Origin: Sparus aurata
Lineage: Eukaryota; Chordata; Actinopteri; Spariformes; Sparidae
Direction of reading: 5' to 3'
DNA length: 64,000 bases
Assembly: GCF_900880675.1 (NCBI RefSeq)
Contig: NC_044191.1
Location: 36,125,924 to 36,189,923 of the forward strand
Position 1 is the first letter of the stretch. Every line of letters starts with the position of its first letter. Shown here piece by piece: positions 58,926-64,000 of this stretch. A program made the position numbers and the translations under genes. A model generated the notes under the pieces. It saw only the letters and a list, made by a program, of their open reading frames with translations. It did no database searches and was not told where the DNA came from.

Positions 58926-59008
58926 CTGATGCTGCAGCCGCCATGACGTCACTCTGCTGGAAACATCAGAGACTGGTTCAGCTGGAGAGCAGCTGCTGCA
59001 GTAACAAC
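58926..59008 (-). CDS. First coding exon of gene B (distal copy)
   Basis: 83-nt exon, ATG at 58944-58942, MAAAAS plus one base, donor CATCAG/GTGAG. It is next to the upstream region that carries the IRF-like site, so it is the likelier default first exon. Confidence 0.75.
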
Positions 59009-59493
59009 CTGCAGGAGGAATGATCAGAACATAAACCATCTCACACACCAGCCTGTTTACAGAGCTCACCTTCACAACTCCACTGGGGATTCAACCCAAC
59101 AACCCATCAGCTGGATACAGCTGACAATGTGAAGGTTGTTATTATAATTTAACTTTTAAATCTATAGAATCATGTAACCTATGTAATTTGATCCTGAGTC
59201 TATAGTCTGTAAATTTTAAGGCTTTCTGAATAAATTATTCTTTAATATAGTTGAGCTACTTCAGTTTCCTTCCTAGATAAGAACTCCTACATCCACATGT
59301 ATTGTAGGCTACACAGGTGTAGTGCTGCAGGAGCTCCACCGCGTTCTTCTCTTAAGTCAGGAAATAAAATGTTCACAGTTTACAAAATCTGGTTGAATGT
59401 AAAAATATTTAAGTCTTCCTTGTTTGGCATGTTTTGAACAAAGGTGAGCGTCTTCTCATCAGCAAAGCTCAACAGCTCTTCATGCACCACTTG

Positions 59494-59923
59494 TAGAGTT
59501 CTCAACGGGCCTGAAAATTACAATCCGACCCGCGGATTTTTAAGCCCGAACCCGACGCAGCCCGACACACCAGCATGAATTGTCTGCCCGAACCCGACCC
59601 GAACCCCACCTCCCGCGCGCCTGCATTGTTTTCCTCATACACTTGTTATCGTAACTTTACGCAGCGGCGTCAGGTCTGCGTCTGCCCCTCCCAATGAAGC
59701 AGCAGCCAGACTTACTCCTCACCACACGTGAACAGCGAGGATTCACAACAAACAATATATAATTTACAATCTGCAAGAAATGTGTTTTATGAAATGTGTT
59801 TTATAAAAACCGGAAGCCCGAGGCCCGACCCGGCTCATTTGCGTATTTTTTCAGCCCGAACCCGGCCCGAACCTGCGGGTCCGGTCAGGTTTGTCGGGCC
59901 GGCCCGACCCGTTGAGAACTCTA
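59494..59923. mobile_element. hAT-type MITE, unit 2
   Basis: Copy of 55928-56357 created by the tandem duplication, with the same TIRs and flanks. Confidence 0.85.
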
Positions 59924-60070
59924 ATCACTTGTTATATTATGTGATGTAATCTGTATGTATTGAAACCTGAGCCAACAAACTACTGAGCTGTACTGAAATG
60001 TGACATGTCCAGAGTTTCTGCTCTCACACTGTCAGTGAGAAAAACGTCATGATAAAAGTGAATAAATGAT

Positions 60071-61398
60071 CATCCTGCTGCAGTCACACTGTCTGTTATT
60101 ATCACCTACTGCAAAGTGTCGTGTGCCAGGCTGTGTGAAGTTCACGGTGATAAACATGGACGCCCTCCACTGGTTAAAGAAAAGGACACACTGAAAAGTA
60201 AGTTCCATTATATAGGCTATATATTATATTCCCAATGTTCACTCCACAATCATGATAAAAGGTAGAAATTATTAGAATAAAAAAAGTCAAAGTAATGTGA
60301 TGGAAGGTCAAAAAATGTAAATTATGACGTCAACCGATATTATGACGATACACATTTTAATTATGAGATGAAAGTTGTAAATATGGGTTAAAGTCATAAA
60401 TATGAGATAAAACGTGAAATTGAGATACAAAAATAAAACTATGACATAAATTGTCAGCACTAAACTCATAATTTTGACGTTTTAACTCATAACCATATCT
60501 TACCATGAGAACAGATTTCATCATGTTTTATCTTCAGCTGGTGGAAATGAGTTTCCACAGGAAGGATCATATAAAGTCCTGCATGACAGAGAGGCGGTCT
60601 GTTCTGGGTCAGTGAGCAGATACAGGAACACTGATTCTGATCCTGATGTTTAATAACAACATTCTCTAATTCCTCCTTAATGCTGCTCCTTCTAGCAGAG
60701 CTGCACGACCTCAGTGTTCATACAAGTCTGACTGCAGGACTGCAGGACAGAAGCTGCAGCTCACAGCCAGCTGACACAAACTACAGAGATGTGCGCGTCA
60801 CGTGCTCCGACACACACGCGCGCGGTCTTATCAGGTGCAGTCTGGTACTTCAATAAATAACACTACACGCTGTCTGTATGTATATTATATATGTATGTAG
60901 ACCTAGATGTATAGTTAGATCAATACACAGCACACAAACTGAGCCTGTAAAGACAAACCATCCGTCTAACGGTGATAACTTCCTGACCTACAAAATGGCT
61001 GCGACCGCTTAAAGTTGATATTAAAGTGATATAAACATTTTGTACATGCAGACAAAACTTCAGAAATTCAGATTCAGATTCACAGCCTGATTCATCTGAA
61101 CTCCAGTAGAAGTGTAAAGACTTGAGAACAATTCAAAACATATTGATCATGTTTCCTGCTGAGCCTGTTGGATTAACTTTGAGCGTCTCCGCCGTTAGAA
61201 GCGACCTGCGCAGTTAGTGAAGTAACTCTGATCAGAGTGATTATCGTCTCTCATCAGCTGCTGACTCTGATGAATCATCCGGTCTATTGATCTACAGCAC
61301 TGATGGATTTTATACTGCAATTACTTGTTGGTATTTACCTTTAATTTAGTTGTAGTTCGTCGTGATGTCCCGTTACTTTTTTGCCGCCCAAGATGAGA
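60071..61398. other. 5' region of gene B, paralogous to 8410-9740
   Basis: Non-coding. Shares GC-rich GCGCGC words near 60790-60830 and an AT-rich stretch with the left duplicon. No exon fixed. Confidence 0.45.
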
Positions 61399-61408
61399 GA
61401 AAGTGAAA
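61399..61408 (+). promoter_or_regulatory. ISRE/IRF-like site GAAAGTGAAA upstream of gene B
   Basis: Identical to 9741-9750 at the paralogous position, about 2.4 kb upstream of exon 58926-59008. Confidence 0.45.
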
Positions 61409-61629
61409 GTGTTTGACAGGAAACGTTTTCAGCAGGTTTGTTTCACTGTCATCACTTCCTCTCAGTAAACAGACACATGACCGGTCTGAATTCTACTTTA
61501 TCACTTTGTTTAACATCATTATTATATGAACAAGACTAACCTGGTTACTACACATTACAGCTACTTCATCCTGTTGGTGACAAAGTGTTTGCAGTAACAT
61601 TGATCTTCTCTCAGTTTGTTCTGATCAGG

Positions 61630-61678
61630 GTCCGTTTCTTTGGGACGGGCGCCATCTTGTGGAGCCCCTGCAGACTTG
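61630..61678 (+). promoter_or_regulatory. Partial copy of the YY1-bearing divergent block
   Basis: Matches 9948-9996 and 31704-31752 through GAGCCCCTGCAGACTTG, then diverges. The downstream part with the donor is missing, so this copy is truncated by the duplication edge. Confidence 0.5.
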
Positions 61679-61680
61679 CG

Positions 61681-64000
61681 GGTCGCTGTGTGAGAGGATG
61701 ATGCTTCAGAGACAAACAAGCTCATTTTAAATTAATTAATTTTATCAGCAGTCTGACAGAAAAATCACTGATAGTGATCATTGTAAAGTCGGTCCACCCC
61801 TTCTTTAAAGGTCTCAAGGTTTCTACACATTTTCATTATTAAATGAAAGCATGTTTAAAATGTCTCCAGGCTTTTCAGGCACTTAACAGCTGTGACAAAT
61901 GACAAACACAGACAAAATAATTATTTGACTTCCATCACATTAAATCAATCAATTAAAAGATGTTGTTGTGCTGTAAACACCTTCAGTTATGTTGGAGTGA
62001 AAGAAACTTAAGAAAAACAAAACAGTTGAATGTCTCTTAATGTGTTTCCTGTCTGTTAGTAGACTCACAGTTTAAACAGCCTGACTGAACTGAACTGAAC
62101 TGACTGTTTCAGGCAATTTGAACTTTTTCCAACATGTTGTCTGTCAGTGCACTGAGGAGTCACGACTCCTCCACCTGCTCACTGCTGCTGTCTGGTGTCA
62201 TCTCAATGATGTCAAGTGTCTGTAACTCCAAACTCAAAGTACTTTTACCTCCAAACTGTACTCAGCTGAAGTACTTCAGTACACATGTGAATGACAGTAA
62301 ATAGTTTTAGGCTGACAGCTCAGTCTCTCTCTGTGTTCTGTCTGATGAGCCAGTAAATGACTGTGGACTGCCATCTAGTGGCCAGTCTCGGTGAGGGTGG
62401 CAAGGTACAAAAGGGAGGAGACTATGAGCCCTGTAAGCTCACCTGTGTGGATCCTCACCTGAGCGCAGAGCCGTTTCTTGCTATATGCAGACTGTGCGGG
62501 TGCAGAGGGTTTATAGGTCTTTAATGTGAAGTGTGTTAAACACACATATACGTATCAGGCCTATTGTGGATTATTATGGACTGTGGCAGTGGATTATTGC
62601 TCTGAATGGATTAATGTTAACTCCACTGAGTTAGTTGCATCTTTCTTTACCACATTATTAGAATATTTATTGTGACAATATAATTTGGACAAATTTGCCT
62701 ACATTCCTACAGTTCGGTTATGTTTTTGACGTATTGCTTTGTTTTATTTAAAAGAATCATAATCACACAAATTGAAGTAAACTTAAAGTAAACTATGACC
62801 GTTAGTTCTGCCCACAGAATATAGATTAAGACCAAATCATCAGTGAGACACAAGTAGTCTACTTTGTAACACCTGTGAAGTATACACCAAAATATTCCTT
62901 CAGTATCACAAAGTGCTCATATAGGGGCCTCAAAACAGACAGAAGCGGCCCTGCCTGTGTGCATCTCCATCACCGTCTCCTTTGTCTCCGCTGGGTTGGC
63001 GCTGCGTCTGTGCTGCAGAGTCTCTCCTTGTTTGGATCATTTGTGGTTCTCGGAGTAAGTTTGCTTCTGAACCATGTAATGTAATCATGATCCATCTTTA
63101 TGTTGATTATGTTGCTGTGGTCTGTTTTAAGTTTGTTTTATTGTTATTAGGAGGAGATGGTTCTCCGGTCGGCACCTTCAACATAATAAACAATGAGCTC
63201 CCTTGGTAAAGTGGAACTCCAATTTAGTGTTTTCCTTGGGGTGTCTGGATGTATTTTATCTTTAGGGATGCTGCCAACAGTATGTTGATGTGATTGATCA
63301 AGTTTAACAATGATTGTAAACATTTTCTAATAAATGCATCTTTTATTTTTCTGTTGAACGGGGTGATTGCATTGAGCGTTTGGAAATTGTAAATGGAATG
63401 TTTCATGTATTTAATCTAATCTCTTTCTTTTTTTTCTGTATTTCCTTTCCATAGTTTTCACGGTGCTACAGCAGATAATAAAAGTTAAGCACCTGTTTGA
63501 ATCTCTCCGCCTCATTCGTTGTCAAGGGTCCGCTACAACATATATTCAGTTTAACTTGTGTTGTCACATTAACTGCAGTCCACTGTTAAACACACGTTCC
63601 TCTGAGCAGCAACTCTGTCCTGCTGTGTTTCACATCAGCTCTGCTGTAAGATATTAGCTCCATTAGCTGCTAACTGGAGGCTAACAGTGAAATGCTCACT
63701 GTCGAATCCTGTGTTGAGGACACAGAAGCAGAACAAAACCTCCAGGCTGCAACAGTAGAACAGTGACATTATTGTGCATATTTAGAAGAAAAGAAGAAGG
63801 AGCCTGAAAGTTAGTGAGAGACAGACGACTTCAGTCTGTTCTGTTTGTTTCTTTATTGTCGCTGCTCTCAGGTGAGCCGTGTTAGAGGTGATAACAAGCA
63901 GACAAAGGTTTTTTCATCTGCACCTGAATGAATTCTCTATACCATCGTGCTGTTAGCTATGCATGCTCGGGCTGCACACACTGGTCCTCATCTGAATTTA
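61681..64000. other. Right flank, no recognised gene
   Basis: Non-coding as far as can be seen. 63769-63862 resembles 33646-33732. A stretch ending near 63538 (AATAAAAG then CAAGGGTCCGCTACA) could be the end of an LTR, but no matching start or target duplication was found. Short open frames at 62875-63209 and 63463-63657 have no family signs. Confidence 0.35.

Larger units (their letters stand above)
36441..59008 (-). other. gimap8: Gene model B: four-AIG1-domain GIMAP8-like gene, 1294 aa
   Basis: Coding parts of 19 (58944-58926, or the duplicate 55378-55360), 54 (52477-52424), 645 (52226-51582), 1215 (48436-47222) and 1952 nt (38392-36441) sum to 3885 nt, exactly 1295 codons with the stop. 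Every junction is phase 1 with GT-AG borders. Order: short start, basic linker, AIG1-1 (residues 25-239), AIG1-2 and AIG1-3 (240-644), AIG1-4 with intact P-loop (645-about 855), coiled coil (to 1294). Mammalian GIMAP8 has three AIG1 domains, hence the symbol; orthology is not shown. Two start exons give two possible promoters. Confidence 0.75.
56507..60070. repeat. Direct tandem duplication, unit 2
   Basis: Second copy of 52943-56506 with a few substitutions and a 2-bp longer microsatellite. The right edge is near TGATCATCCTGC at about 60070, where sequence rejoins that of the left duplicon. Confidence 0.92.
50307..61680. repeat. Right copy of the segmental duplication
   Basis: Paralogous to 710-10215, from the GTGAGAGTAAGCAGAG word at the left edge to GAGCCCCTGCAGACTTG at the right. 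It has an added 3.56-kb tandem duplication and its own transposons but lacks the pogo element. Confidence 0.85.

Overview
This is vertebrate chromosomal DNA, almost certainly from a teleost fish. Genes are split by GT-AG introns, the sequence is AT-rich and microsatellite-dense, and a large share of it is transposon of fish type: pogo, Tc1, hAT, a TTAA/THAP (Kolobok-like) element, a tRNA-derived SINE, and LINEs of L2-like, L1 and RTE/Rex-like type. The only host genes I recognise belong to the GIMAP (AIG1) family of immune-associated GTPases, all on the minus strand. The species cannot be named from the sequence.

Three GIMAP genes can be assembled, and every internal exon boundary is phase 1. 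Gene C (7742 down to 1719, running off the left edge) has a 19-nt start exon, a 54-nt linker exon and one AIG1-domain exon. Gene A (28846 down to 15191) joins a start exon to one large exon and encodes 699 aa: one AIG1 GTPase plus a very long coiled coil. Gene B (59008 or 55442 down to 36441) has five coding exons of 19+54+645+1215+1952 nt = 3885 nt, which is 1294 aa: three degenerate AIG1 domains, one intact AIG1 GTPase and a coiled coil.

Genes C and B lie in a roughly 10-kb segmental duplication (about 710-10215 and 50307-61680). The copies differ by lineage-specific insertions: a pogo element in the left copy, hAT-type elements in the right. Inside the right copy a further direct tandem duplication of about 3.56 kb (52943-56506 and 56507-about 60070) duplicates the first exon of gene B. 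A conserved plus-strand segment with a YY1-type site (GCCATCTTG) lies beside all three GIMAP 5' regions (9948, 31704, 61630) and looks like a divergent promoter or first exon.

The rest is layered transposon sequence. The pogo element at 3134-7035 carries a SINE and a hAT MITE inside its transposase, each with clean target-site duplications (TSDs). A Tc1-like element (10216-13877) is split by a 2.35-kb TG...CA-bounded, LTR-like insertion. The intron of gene A holds an L2-like LINE interrupted by an RTE/Rex-like LINE and an L1 fragment. The last intron of gene B holds a TTAA-flanked THAP element (38495-46813), nested with a hAT, a second hAT, then a truncated LINE and a 1.27-kb foldback. No CRISPR, operon, rRNA or functional tRNA gene was seen.
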